Assembly: GCA_032191485.1 (NCBI GenBank)
Contig: JAVDOI010000016.1
Coordinates: forward strand, 12,200,759-12,264,758
DNA length: 64,000 bases
Source of the DNA: Leptoclinus maculatus
Taxonomy: Eukaryota > Chordata > Actinopteri > Perciformes > Stichaeidae
Reading direction: 5' to 3'
Position numbers and translations under genes: made by a program. Positions 27,401-39,183 of the stretch are shown in pieces. The notes below the pieces were generated by a model. It was given only the letters and a program-made list of their open reading frames with translations, searched no databases and was not told where the DNA came from. The number at the start of each line of letters is the position of its first letter. Position 1 is the first letter of the stretch.

Positions 27401-28439
27401 TTATGTCCAATCAGTGCAAACGGCGTGTTCACTATGTTGCACAAGTTCAAAATAAACTCACAAAATGACAAGAAAGGAAATATTCTTACACCTAAATAGG
27501 TAAATAAAATGTATTTTTCACCACACAAAGACCAGTTTCACTGCCTTAACTCATCGTTAAACAGACTTCAATCAAAGTGGACAAAAACATTCTCATTCAA
27601 CAATCAGAAACTCTGATTTGGTCAAAAATAAATCCTTAATTAATCAAGTTAGATGTAAAAATATGCCAACTCTACACAGTGTTTTTCCCCCGGTGTGTCT
27701 CTCTGTTGTGCCAGCTGCCTGGTGAGGAGCGGCTCGTTGGCGGCTCTCACTCCTTTTTTTGGAGGCAAACCAATAAATTAGCAAAATACAATGACAAAAC
27801 AAATCGTCCAACTGGTCCTGGTTGTCTTTTACAGTTCATCTTCTGTTCTGAGGGCAATGTGAGCAAAGGCACCGGTAGTTGGTGTTTGCTCTCGGCAGCT
27901 CAGGTTCTGGAGGGTACCGGCCTCCAGTGACCTCTCTCCGGCTGAATACAGCTGATTATCTGAGTCAGCCAAAAGCCTGTAAAATGTACCCTGTAAAAAT
28001 GCTCATCAAAACATCCTCTTGCGCTCATATTTTGGGATGCCATTTTCTCTGAAAGCAAATCAATGTAAAAATCTGCGACAAATGAGATCCAATACGCGCA
28101 CGTGTGTAGAGGCCTCGCACGTGCAACTCAAACAGCCGTGCACACAAATTACTTTTGCCAGCGCTTTCACATCACCCCGCGCAGAATACCTCTAGAGAAA
28201 AGAAAAATCTATCACTGCTCTTCTGCTCGCAAAGCTGTCACCTGCTTGCTCGCGAGTGTTTTTTCTTTTTAACACTAAGTGGGCAGACCCAGTCACTATT
28301 GGATCACTACATTTAATTGGTTACAATCCTCGTCTTTAGATTGGCTGGATATCACTCATGACACGGACGCTAGGTGGCCATATAAAGGTGGTTTTCAATC
28401 CACCACTAAAACACTGCTCCACTATATCTCAGAGATAAA

Positions 28440-28492
28440 CATTGTACTATTTACTCCTCTACATCTCAGAGGTAAATAATGTACGTTTTTCT
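28440..28492. repeat. Imperfect inverted repeat with ACTCCTCTACATCTC core
   Basis: GTACTATTTACTCCTCT and AGAGGTAAATAATGTAC are imperfect reverse complements around ACATCTC. The core resembles the 'TTTACTCCACTACAT' phrase of a common teleost repeat. It is short and uncertain. Confidence 0.35.
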
Positions 28493-28889
28493 CTGTTGGA
28501 AAAGTAAGATGAGCAAAGAGAAGAGCAAGGACGTTTTTGAGCTGAATCGCGCCCCATAGCTACCAAAGCTGAAGTAGCACTATGTAGTTCTTTCTTGCCT
28601 CCAACGACATCATTGTCATGTCGGTGGATGAAGAACAACAGATTTTGCAACTGTGCCCTAGAGATGCAGAGAACATTGGAAAGAAGAACTGCAGGCTATT
28701 TTCACAATATTACGTTAATTTAGAGAGTTAGAAATAAGGTTGAAAATTGCCAAATTTTCCCTTCAAACACCATGAGAAAATATGCCCAAATCTAATTTAG
28801 GTATTTTATGTAAAATCACTTCTTACTGTGGGAACGTCATTTTTAGGAGACAGGGTTGCACTGTGATATGAAATGTATCTAATACATTC

Positions 28890-28891
<2 letters not shown>

Positions 28892-28934
<43 letters not shown>
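28892..28934. repeat. GT microsatellite
   Basis: About 21 uninterrupted GT units. The minus-strand frame through it, with a poly-His-Thr stretch, is an artefact of the repeat. Confidence 0.95.
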
Positions 28935-28935
<1 letters not shown>

Positions 28936-29633
28936 TGGGTCCCATACTTTTTTGATATTTTGGGGGTGTTGAGCCAGTATTCAGTAAAAAGCCTTTTCTA
29001 TGGCAATAGCACGGACAATCCCAACGATAAGGCAAAGAAGCTGCCATAAAATGCTGGGATTACTATTTGTGATCAGCAGGTGTGTCAATATTCTCATTTT
29101 ATCAGGCCATTTCACACCGGCTTGCACTCCAATGAATATTATTCCGCACTATCATATGCTTTACAGATGCTGGCCAATGATACGGCTGCTCCTTTGTAAC
29201 TCCCTTTCCAGCGCTCACTGATCTCATGAACTTTGCCAAGTTTAGCTGTTGTATGAGACCCACAGTTCAGTAAAGTCTGAAATAAACTGAGATTATCAAT
29301 AGAGATGCTAATCTTGCGTGGAAGGAGTTTGATAAAACGTTATAAAAGGTCAAAGAAACATGAAATGACACCTTGTGAACAAAAATCAGTCATGATGCAT
29401 TTTGCACAAAAGCAAGCTCGTCTAGTTTTAGACGGAAAAAAACACTGGTTGTGTGATTTGTAAAGTACCCAAATCCAGGAATTCCACCTTGTGTGCAATT
29501 AATCCTGTAACGGCTGCACCTGATAGAACAAAATATGCAAAATAAAGAAGGAAGCTACATGCCTCAGTATAGATTAATGTCTATTTCCTGATACGAACAA
29601 GGTCATGGTTTGCCTTAATAACTTCATGGATTC

Positions 29634-30152
29634 ATGTTAAGGTCCATTTTTCATCAGAAATGTGCAGGAATTGCACACATTCGTGCACACACACACAAAC
29701 AGATATTGCAGGTAAACAGTTGCTTTCATGTTTATTTACAAATAGTTATTAGGGTCCCCAAGGCAACACAGACTGAAGATGTCAGAGTGCGGATAAGAGT
29801 GGATGAGGACCCGCGAGAGGGAAATCAATCTTTCATCTTTCTTGAATGCATAAGCGCCGTCCTGCCTGAGATGATCGCATGTGATCTACGGACCCAATCT
29901 TTCAGGACAAATGTTCTCAGTTTGTCAGGAACTGCGGGACCCAGTGGCCTGGCATGGAGATTAAAAAACAGGGATACAAGGATAATGCTGTGTACTGGAT
30001 TCACTGGGGGTAAAAAGCAAGGCCAAGGATATAGATGCACCCCAGTCAAACCCCAGTGTGGAAGAATGGAAGAAGTAAGAAGGGTTGATACAAAAAACAG
30101 TGTTTGGAGTGGTGCTCTTAAAACGTACCAAGACACATGTGAAAGCCAGTGA
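29634..30152 (+). other. Unrecognised 172-codon open frame, probably non-coding
   Basis: This is the longest ATG-started frame outside the neurexin exon. The product is rich in Arg, Thr and Ser, has no signal peptide or membrane segment, and shows no domain or repeat I recognise. A 121-codon frame also runs on the opposite strand over much of it, which suggests locally low stop density and not selection. No splice sites or poly-A signal in sensible places support a gene. I would not annotate it as a protein without transcript evidence. Confidence 0.2.
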
Positions 30153-30486
30153 GTAGATAAGAGATACTTGACACTTTGACAGCAGTACATATAAAAAAAA
30201 CATTCACTTCAGCTCTGAAATGTGAACGTCATTCAGTTTTACTTTGATTCTGTTCCAGTCCAAGTCAAGTCATCGTTGGCTGAGAATGTCACATTCTGCT
30301 GTGAAAACATGGAAAATAAATGAATAGCTCCAATGTGTACATTTTATTTAATTTTTTTATGAGAATGTAGCATCTTGCTCCAGCATTTGCACCAGAATCA
30401 TTTTCAACTTTGGGGAACTTTGAACCATGCATTTATATCGTTGACCAGCAGCAAGCCCTGTTGACTGTGTTAAACTTTGTTGTATT

Positions 30487-30519
30487 GCCATATCTACTGT
30501 CATATACAGTAGATATGGC
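30487..30519. repeat. Perfect 14-base inverted repeat, 5-base loop
   Basis: GCCATATCTACTGT, loop CATAT, then ACAGTAGATATGGC are exact reverse complements. The flanking bases do not extend the stem. It is too short for a typical microRNA precursor and could be a decayed MITE core or a chance palindrome. Confidence 0.8.
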
Positions 30520-32063
30520 TGGTGTAAAGTCTGTATGCTGCCTTTCAGTAGGGGCTATATGTGGAATGAACTATGTCATTTATTTATTTATTATGAACAC
30601 AAAGAAATCCACACAACACTTCAATTACATGCTGTTGTGCTATCCAGCCTGCTATAGATAAGAATAGGCAATTACAAAGAGTCGAAAGGTTCATGCTATT
30701 AAGAGTACACATTTTATTGTGCATACATTTAATGGTTTATGGTTGAAACAATGGTTAAAATCAAGGAATTGTATCTATAATTTGAATGGAACAAAATGAC
30801 ATATGAAGAGAAACCTGTGCGTCACTCTTCAAGCCGAACAATCTGAAAATAGAATCAAAATGTTGGGTTCATAAAACAAACTTGTTTGTAGTTCTATACT
30901 TTGGTGATTTCAAGCAAGGATAATGGAAATGCAATGAAAAAGTATTGTACAAAATAAATGAATGCAAGTATTGTGAAAAAAAATAGTAAGGGTCAAATAT
31001 CAATTAATTCAAAAATCCCTGGATTTGATGTCAATAAAGAGTGAAGCAATTTGTTCCAGACTGTTTGCTCAAGCTTTGAAAACCAGCTTTTAATCAGATT
31101 TTTGCCTTGTTAATGCTTTTCTCATGCATCTTCAGTGGGGTCATTATGTATGGGTCAATACAATCAGTAAGCTCATTCAGGCTGGACATATGACCAGCTC
31201 TTTGTGGTCCACAATCCTACGACTCATTAATTCCTCTGAAATGAAATTCAGAGTTGCAATGTCCTTTTCCCTCTCTCCTAATCTAATAACTGTAATGATA
31301 CAGATTTCTAAATTCAATCAGCTTTAATCTAGGGGGATACAGATGCTTCCAATAGAAGGAGATCTGGTCTCAGCTGGTGAGTGGTGAAAGTCTCATAAGA
31401 TAAATGTGGCTACTTTAAAAAGGGACGCAGACTCATATATGGTGAGTCCATTTATTAAAAAGACAACTTGTGTCTTTTTTTAGCAAATGTGTCCCTGCCC
31501 AGTGTGCCGGGTTTAAAGAACTCAAAGACAAACTGGATTGTTAATGTCAAACTGGATTTAAAATGTACCAGTGTCAATCAACGCATAAAAAAAGTGTGTG
31601 TGACTATTGCTTATAGCTTATGACATTTAGCCGACAAAGGGCCCGTGACAGAAACCATTTATAGAGCCTTTCCTGCTTCTTACCCTCAAGTAACACCTTC
31701 ATCACATATTTGAATCACTTATTTGAAAATTAATTATAATTTTCCTTCTCTTCCTACACCCTCATTTCAATGTGTGTCTCTAAAATGTAAATCCAGAAAG
31801 TCATATTATTTGGAGCCACAGTACTTTTATTTCCGAACTGATTTCAAGACATTTCAAAAAGCTGCTGAAAGCAGCTTTTACAAAAGCACTTTTTGGGCTA
31901 AGAGAAGATGCAGGGTTGACCATTGCTGCTTTGGATGACATCATGTTTCATGTATCATTTCCTCACCATGTCCACAATGACTGGTTGACAGGTGACTGGT
32001 CTGTGTCAGTAAATATAAAAGGATATATTCATTAATTAAGGAGAGCGAGGAACAAATAATTAT

Positions 32064-32300
32064 TTGGATTACGTCCTCATCCATCATAGCTCCACCCAAT
32101 TTAAACATTCTTCCCTGGGTAGTTCAAAACGAGTGTGTCTCATATGTTCAGAGGCCGTGGTGATTATTAAAAGTAGCAATGTGAAGCTGCACTACAAGAC
32201 AAAGCACAAATCTTTTGAGCAAACGTATCCACTCAGATCTGAAAGGAAGAGACAATAAATCTAAGAGCCCAATATAATCAGGATCCTAACACATTCATTT
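32064..32300 (+). mobile_element. hAT-type transposase N-terminal zinc-finger fragment (BED-like), frameshifted
   Basis: A 64-codon frame contains RVCLICSEAVVIIKSSNVK followed by LHYKTKHKSFEQTYP. The spacing C-x2-C ... H-x4-H matches the zinc finger at the start of hAT-derived proteins of the GTF2IRD2/ZBED/SCAND3-like type, where 'CLIC...N-K-H-Y-x-T-K-H...YP' is typical. After the stop, a different frame reads INLRAQYNQ, the sort of sequence expected next in such proteins, so an indel has broken the frame. No catalytic core follows. It is a decayed DNA-transposon relic. Confidence 0.7.
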
Positions 32301-34374
32301 GCTGTCCAACAATGATGTTAACAGAGAGGAATAGAGCTGAAACAAGTGGTTTCAATAACCACAAAATAGTCCCTGCACACCAATTTCTCTTACTAGAAGA
32401 TGAGAAGGATATAATATTGTGTGTTTTTTTGGGGTGACATCACTTTACCCTGAATGAACTGCATTTAAAGCTGCAGGGCAAGGAGACAAAGAAAAACAAA
32501 ATTCTATTTTTTTTTGTACTTCATTTTAAGATATACATTTTTTTAAAGCTTTCTGTAATGTTTTTTTTTATTGTAATTGAAATGAGAGAAGAACATGTAT
32601 TTATTATTAGAGTATGTATTATTTATAATTCATCCAGTGAATCCAAATTTGAAAACTGACGATAAATATTATTGACATGTTATTCAATTTAACTTTCTTT
32701 ATTTGATTTGATAATCAGTTGTTGACTACATACAGATGTTAATACAATTGCTCGGCTACTTCAATTTATGGGACTAAATCAGCAACCAGTCTGATTTCTG
32801 TAAAGATAAATACTACGGTGAGACGGTGTCTTTGTTGTTGTTGTGATACTCTGGCACTGGAACTGTTAGGACTGCATAAATGGAAGAATTGGGAGGTAAC
32901 GAGGGTTCTTCCTCTCGGTAGTTGCCGTGATTGACCGTAAAGACCCACTGATCAGCAGGCTCATTTCAATGCATCAACATTTATAAAGGGCTTTGCGTTG
33001 ACCATTTATGGTTGAATGTAGGTCTGTAGAGGGCGAGAAGTGAGGCTGAACCAGCTGTGCAGATTTACAGGTTGATTTGGGATTCATAAACTGGCAGGCG
33101 TATATACGCAAGGTTGTTATGAATCTGAACATTTTGTGTGGATCCAACGCATCGTTTTATAAATGAGACCCCAGGTTTGCCGTCCTATGAGCCAGTTTTC
33201 TACAGATCCACTGAAATGCAAAACAATTTCAGGGCTCAAGACAGACAGACTAGATGGCATGGACCTGTAGTACAGAGTATGATACTGAACTCAACTGTAA
33301 GTCCATGTTTGCCAGCTCGTCTTGTTTTTGTCAGTTGTATGTGTGTCTTTCATTAAAAGCCTTGCAGCAAAAAAAAAACAAGAGAGCAAAGCACATGGCT
33401 GCTAATCAGCCTGATAACATGCAGCTGTGCCTGCTGCCTGGCTGAGCCACCTTGCCTCTCTACCTGCAGCCAATTCTGAAACACACTCTTCTGCCACAAC
33501 CTCACCTCAATGAGACCAACCAGATTAAATTAATTCATTAGTAAACCCTATTCAACTGTGGATTCAAACATATTTATTACATTTAAAGGTGTTCATTCCA
33601 AAGTCACATATGCGTTGTAAAAATTGATTCCCGCACACATAAAAATATGTATCCCTGGAAATAAAATACAGTTACTATACAATTTTATATCTTTTTTTAC
33701 TGTAGCAGAATACTCTAAGGTGAAGTTGACATGAAGGAGAGTACTTTATCTGCCGGAAATCCTCCACCCAAGAGAGAAGTAATGTCCTTGTGCAGGAGGT
33801 TCAGAATTGCTATGAGTAAATATACAGTTTCTTAAATTACTCTGGGAAAAAAGATAAATTAGCTTGGGAGAATATTGCTCTCTTAATGTTCCTCTGGTCC
33901 AGTAGGAGATCCCCTGGCCAGTCTAAAAGAAACAGTACAATAATACCAAAGTCTATTCACATCTGTTTTTCAACACTCAACTAAGCATTTTCCTCAAGTT
34001 ATACATATGTGTTTGTTAGAATTGTGTGCTTCCAGTCTACATTACTGTTAATTGACATGTTGGGACTATTATTAACATGAAACTCACACTTGACTGTAAG
34101 ATTAACATTCGTTTTCATTCTAAAACCCTTTTCTCTTGTAAAGTAAAGATCGACACCTCTTCAAAGAAACAATATTAAAGGTAACGGGTTATTTCACATT
34201 AGATGTAAGATGATGTTTCTTTATTTCATCAACTGGTGAGAATGCCAACTGTTTTTCTTGGGACATGTAGCTTTAACTTTAATCTTTCAGCACATGTAGC
34301 CAAGTGTATATTTAAGACAATCTTTTGCATAGTTTTTCATATTAAAACGAGTCAACTGGAAACATCAAAAACTT

Positions 34375-34530
34375 AGCTGGAGACAGTGTTAACGTTGCTA
34401 ACAGTGCAAACAACGTCAACGGTGCTGACAGAGCTTACAATGCTTACCTGAGGGGGAGCTGGAGGATGGGTGCTACGCTTCCACAACGTTGCCGTCGGTC
34501 GGGACAGCGTTAACAGCTGGAACTGACGTA
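34375..34530. repeat. Interspersed repeat fragment (GTTGCCGTCGGTCGGGACAG)
   Basis: Repeated GCTAACA/GCTGACA-like units lead into TTACCTGAGGGGGAGCTGG and CACAACGTTGCCGTCGGTCG. The organisation matches a repeat I recall from percomorph genomes. The 60-codon minus-strand frame with its SSVSTVDVV stretch is a by-product of the tandem units. Confidence 0.4.
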
Positions 34531-34754
34531 TGAACATATTTGCTGATACATTCATGCTCCGAATAGAGAATATTTAGTTAATTGTCACATACATTGCCAC
34601 ACAGTCCTGTTTGTTGCATCACAAAGAAACTACAGCAGAGTTGGAGGTCATGCGGTTGTCAAGTGAATAAGGCCTTTGATAATGGACTACTTTATACAAT
34701 GATGCTCAAAAGATATGCATCTAGCCCATTGTCTGTTGTGGTACACCTGTAATA

Positions 34755-34779
34755 AATATATATATATATATATATATTA
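34755..34779. repeat. AT dinucleotide tract
   Basis: About 12 TA units. It is a simple repeat. Confidence 0.85.
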
Positions 34780-36556
34780 AGTAGGCTACAAAAATGCAGT
34801 CCTCCTTTACCTCTGTTTTTGTGTTAGAAAAGTCTGCTCCAACATTTGGATAAATATATTTGATTTACCTGATTCACCTGCTGATGAGAAGATCAATATG
34901 AATTTCATCTCTGTTCCTTCAGAAGAGACACTGGACCAAGATATGTTTATACTGGTCTACAACAAGGAAGGAGGAGGAGCCAACTATTGTCATGTAGCTA
35001 CCCCAAAAACCTATCTACCTAAACGTTTGACTTGGATTACTTTGGAAAGTGATGTATGAACAGAAAGCTGCCTTTTCTTACCCTGGTATGATCCCAGAAA
35101 GCTTTGACCTCTATTAAACTTGAATGTGCCATGTCTCTGTCTGCCTCAATCTGTCACACAAGTAACTCTGTAACATATCAAAAGTTGAAAAAAAAGAAAG
35201 TTTTCTTATGCCCTGAATCCTCTAAATGACAAACCCTATTTGGTTATGATTTCTAGGTTTTTGCTATTCCGTCAGTCAGTCCCTCCAGTCTGCTTTGCAA
35301 GTCCGTGCATGACAGTAGTGGCGGAAGTGTCTTGAATAGCAAGATCTTGGGTAAAATGCATGTGTTTGGAAAGTAGTGAGCATACATACAACATTTATAT
35401 TGCACAAGTTGTGAGAGTGATTTGCAAAGTGATTTCTTATTTAATTTCTTAGTTGTGCTTTTGTTAGACCTGGCCTCCGTTTACTTTAGTTCATCCAGAC
35501 TTTTCATCTGTTTTCTGATTCTCTGCTCACCGTGGAGGCCTGAGAGAAAAATAACATTTTCTTCAAGAATTCAAGGTAGCACGGTGAGTAATTGACATAC
35601 AAATGGTCATTTAAGGGTGAAGTATTCCCTCAAGACAAATATAAGGTTGGTGCCCAGTTGAGAATTGAATACATTGCACAGTGAGCTGAATTTTTGTAAT
35701 AAATTATCTTTCAACTAAGTATTACATCCGTTGAAATATCTGTTTCCACACCACTGAACCCCATTACCATTCATATGTAGCCTGGCTAAATTAAACACTC
35801 ATTTTAACTCTGCAAGCATAGATAAAAACAGTACCAAAATATTCTTATCCAATAATATATACCTAAGAACAATGTAATTTTCTCACTTTGCTTGCTTTTA
35901 TCAAAATGTGTCAGGTTATTGGTCACATGAAACAGGTAAGGCAACTGAATTGAAAGACTGATTACACCACAATTGCACTAGACATGAGTCTACACATTCT
36001 GGTGCTGGGCCCGCCTTGTGTGGATGAAACATGCATTATGATAAGTTGTAAATAGATAAAACCTGGAAATGTTTATGATGTGCAAATGATATTGTCGTCA
36101 AGTGGCATAGTAAACTCTGACAACAGATAGGTGTACAAAAAGATGATCAAATATGTCTTTTACCTAATTTCTCACAGCAGACTATACTGTAATTACTCAT
36201 AGTGTACCATATTTAAATTAGGTGCAATATTTAAATTACTATCTTTGATTTTTACAATGTTTTAATATCAGCCAATGACCAATGCAGTTCTTTGACTGCA
36301 TGGTTCTGACAAAATGCAGAATGCAACATTAAGGCTTACTAAAGACGTGCCCACCACAGAGCTAACACAAACACGTATAGTTTGTTAATTGCTCCAACCT
36401 TAAGTAAGGAAGCAGATCATTAATGTACGCGACTAGCAGTCGAGTATTTTGTACTAATTACAGTGATTAAGGGCATCTTTGATTATAACTCTTAGTCGTA
36501 CTTATTGGAGTAATACACCAGAGTTCACTGTTAAAACAAATATGCATTTATATATA

Positions 36557-36582
36557 CCCCCCCCCCCCTCAAAAAAAAAAAA
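36557..36582. repeat. C12 homopolymer followed by A12 homopolymer
   Basis: Twelve C are followed by TC and then twelve A. It is a low-complexity tract prone to length error in assembly. Confidence 0.9.
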
Positions 36583-36899
36583 GCACAGATTTGACTATGC
36601 TATACAGTATATGCTAAAAGGCTGTTTCTTTTATCATTCATACAGTACGAAATACATAACCTCCTTAGAGATGCTGGGGAATATACAAAGTACCATAAAC
36701 ATGCCTCGAAAAATAGTACTACTTGTAAAAGGGGCACTAGACACCCCGTGAAATGTAATCATTCCACTGGATCTCATAATAACCCCTAAACTGACAACTC
36801 TTGGTGGGTTATTTTATTTTCATTGTCCAGGTTTTCCTTCATGGGTCTGATCGGTTGCAATAGTTTAAAAGAATGGATTTTTAATTTTTGCAGATTGCA

Positions 36900-37409
36900 T
36901 ACACACATTGGAATATAAAATGTGGTAGTTTGCTGGAAATACTACTACCCCGTTCTGCACCTATACCATCTCTGACTGCGTCCCAGCCTTTGGTGTCTCT
37001 AGTGCGATCGATTGATGAATCGGAGCAGTTCTACAAGCCTTATCTCCAAAGTTGCCTATGCCATAAATGTCCGTGAATGGATGCGTAAGGCAGAGGCGCT
37101 GTCCGAGGTACTGCATTCAGCCCCTCCCCGGCAGACATCATTGAGAGACACGTGATACGCTCTGTCTGTGGCTCCTGACAGTCGCTGGATAAACTCAACA
37201 GGGAAACCAGATTGCACCTTCTCTTCCACAAAGATAACTGGATTTTCGTCCCGCGCTCCCGACCCACTCCATCCGGCGGTTTCATTTTTCTCTCTGGTTG
37301 TTCTTTGTTTTTTTTAAATCGGAAAACAAATTTGGAGGACGGCATATTTAAGGTAATTTATTTAACCACTGAGCAGGTTTTTAGTGGAGTTATAGAGAAA
37401 GTGGACTCG

Positions 37410-37441
<32 letters not shown>

Positions 37442-37810
37442 TCTCTCTCTCTCTCTCCCTCTCTCTTTCTCTCTCTGATGCTGCGATTCACTTGAAAGCA
37501 GATCTTGATGTGAAGGCTTCGCTGAGTGGATTTGAGGTACAGGCTTCTCAAACAGACCAAAAATATACGGACAGTCGTGGTTTACAGGAGCTCATCCCGT
37601 GCAAGTGTTTTGCATGGAATTATTTTTTTCCTCTTGTGTCAACTATTTAGGGTCCCGTAGAAGTAAAGGTGTACGCGCAAAGGTAAAAAAAAATAACGTC
37701 TCATCTTGTTTTTGCAAGAAATTATATAGTTGTGAGCGACATGAGCATAAATATAGTCTTATAATAGTGCGTCCTTTACAGCCCTCATCCAGGGTACGAT
37801 TTTAAGGTAT
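36900..37810 (+). promoter_or_regulatory. nrxn1: Candidate nrxn1 alpha promoter / 5' leader region
   Basis: About 1.6-2.5 kb upstream of the neurexin start codon, CG dinucleotides become clearly more frequent than in the flanks (for example CGCTGTCCGAGG, CCCGCGCTCCCGACC, ATCCGGCGG, GTACGCGCAAAGG). Several donor-like sites follow: TTTAAG|GTAATT (GT at 37353), TTGAG|GTACAG (37537) and TTTAAG|GTATGG (37807). Any could end a non-coding first exon spliced to the coding exon. Alpha-neurexin mRNAs in vertebrates have long, partly non-coding 5' leaders (family knowledge). No TATA box was identified with confidence, and the start site is unknown. Confidence 0.4.
37410..37476 (+). repeat. CT microsatellite (pyrimidine tract)
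   Basis: About 33 CT units with a few CCCT and TTT interruptions lie inside the candidate leader region. A uniform pyrimidine strand of this length could adopt triplex DNA and can bind GAGA- or polypyrimidine-tract-binding factors (general knowledge). Frames across it give poly-Ser-Leu artefacts. Confidence 0.95.
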
Positions 37811-38982
37811 GGGACGTATTATTGATGTCCTGTTTTGACAAAAAAAATAACCTGTGAAACGCAATCTTTTGGGGAAGATTACCAGATATTTTATTAAAGC
37901 ATGATGATATACTTGGTGGTATTCATCACGTTTGCTGTTTCTGGAGAGAATGTTTCCGTTTGTTTCTAGTGTGGTGCCAAAGTAAACCCGATTTGTCTTC
38001 TTTGAAATGCAAACTAATTGCAAAAATCAGGTTGCCGTCTTTTCTCTGCAGTTCAATGTTGAACGCGTTTAGTGTTTGCAAGGAAAAGCGGAATCCGTCT
38101 CATTGTCCGAAAAATAGTGACGAGGCAAATATTACGAAGAGCACATTTTGGGAGTCTGTCTGAGACCCAGCGGCAACCCGACTGGTTCGTCTTACACAAA
38201 CAAACCATTGTGAATCAAATGACGCACTTTTTCTCATGGTAGGTCTTCAAGAGAGGGCAGGCCAGTGCTTACTGTATATCGGAATGCTGCTGACAATGGT
38301 CATTGGCGGCTGCAGAAGTTGTAATGAGTGTATAAGCAAAAGTAATATTCCTAAAAGAAAAAATGAGTTGTAAATCAGCGGTTTCCTTTTTTTTTTTACT
38401 TTGGTGTGACTGAGATTGTGCGGAGGAATTTTTTTCAGACACGCGATCATAATGATGCAAGCTATATGATTATTTAATGTTGCTTTTTTTTCCCTCATGA
38501 TTTTACGTTGTGTTTTTTAATCTTCGAAGGACTGCGTATTTAAAAAAAAAAAAGACATGGTGTCCGACACACAAGATGAAGTCATGCGTGGATTCTGACT
38601 GTCCAGTGCTGCCGTATGCTTCCTGGAAAGCCCTGCTGATATTCATCTATTGACATGGCTCATGTTTGTTGCAACAAAGGCATCTCTGGATATAAGTGTT
38701 TGATTGGCTGTGCTTCAGCCTCAATCACAGTATTAACTGTGACTTTTGATTAAGTGGATTTGGGGATGGATATGGTGAAAACGCTTGTACTGTATCAAAT
38801 TTGCTTTTGTTTTGCAGAGAGCTTTGGGACTGAGGACTGCCTTGACAGACAGACTGCTTCTTTTCCTGAGCTTATCAAGCCAACGTGTCTCCATGTGGGA
38901 TTTTTTTTCTCATTGCTACTGAGGATGACTATGTGAAAAAGCCCCAAGCAAGGCTTCCAGTTACCCGCCAAAGAATGTTGGC

Positions 38983-39039
38983 ATGAACATGAAGATTAAA
39001 GCTGCCATTTCAACTCAAGTGAAACAGTGCACACACTAA
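38983..39039 (+). promoter_or_regulatory. Upstream ORF of 18 codons in the nrxn1 leader
   Basis: ATG AAC ATG AAG continues for 18 codons to TAA. A separate three-codon uORF (ATG TTG GCA TGA) begins at 38975 and its stop overlaps this ATG as ATGA. It matters only if this region is in the mature mRNA. The peptide looks unremarkable. Confidence 0.35.
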
Positions 39040-39132
39040 CTGGCACCAGAAGGGACTGTTCCATAATTACATAAATTAGATCAAGTGTGCCCAATGGATA
39101 TTTAAATCTCTGTCACTTTGCTCTAAATAGCC

Positions 39133-39183
39133 ATGGCAGAGAGGACCTTTAAACAGTTCAAGCTATTTGGGAGCGAACAGTGA
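39133..39183 (+). promoter_or_regulatory. Upstream ORF of 16 codons in strong start context
   Basis: The start lies in GCCATGG and reads MAERTFKQFKLFGSEQ to a TGA. The start context is as good as that of the main ATG (ACGATGG), so scanning ribosomes could use it and lower neurexin translation. This assumes the predicted leader is transcribed and retained. Confidence 0.35.

Larger units (their letters stand above)
1..36899. other. Upstream non-coding region with no recognisable host gene
   Basis: No open frame in this block looks like a conserved host protein, apart from two decayed transposase pieces listed separately. The frames are short, lack splice context and mostly overlap repeats. The block is AT-rich with scattered interspersed repeats and microsatellites. 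Lying 5' of nrxn1, it could be intergenic or could contain introns between distal non-coding 5' exons, which cannot be told from sequence alone. Mammalian NRXN1 also has a large gene-poor flank on its 5' side (family knowledge). Stretches not covered by separate entries hold nothing I can name. Confidence 0.6.

Noticed and set aside
28823..29047. Minus-strand frame with a His-Thr repeat
   Set aside because: Produced by the GT microsatellite.
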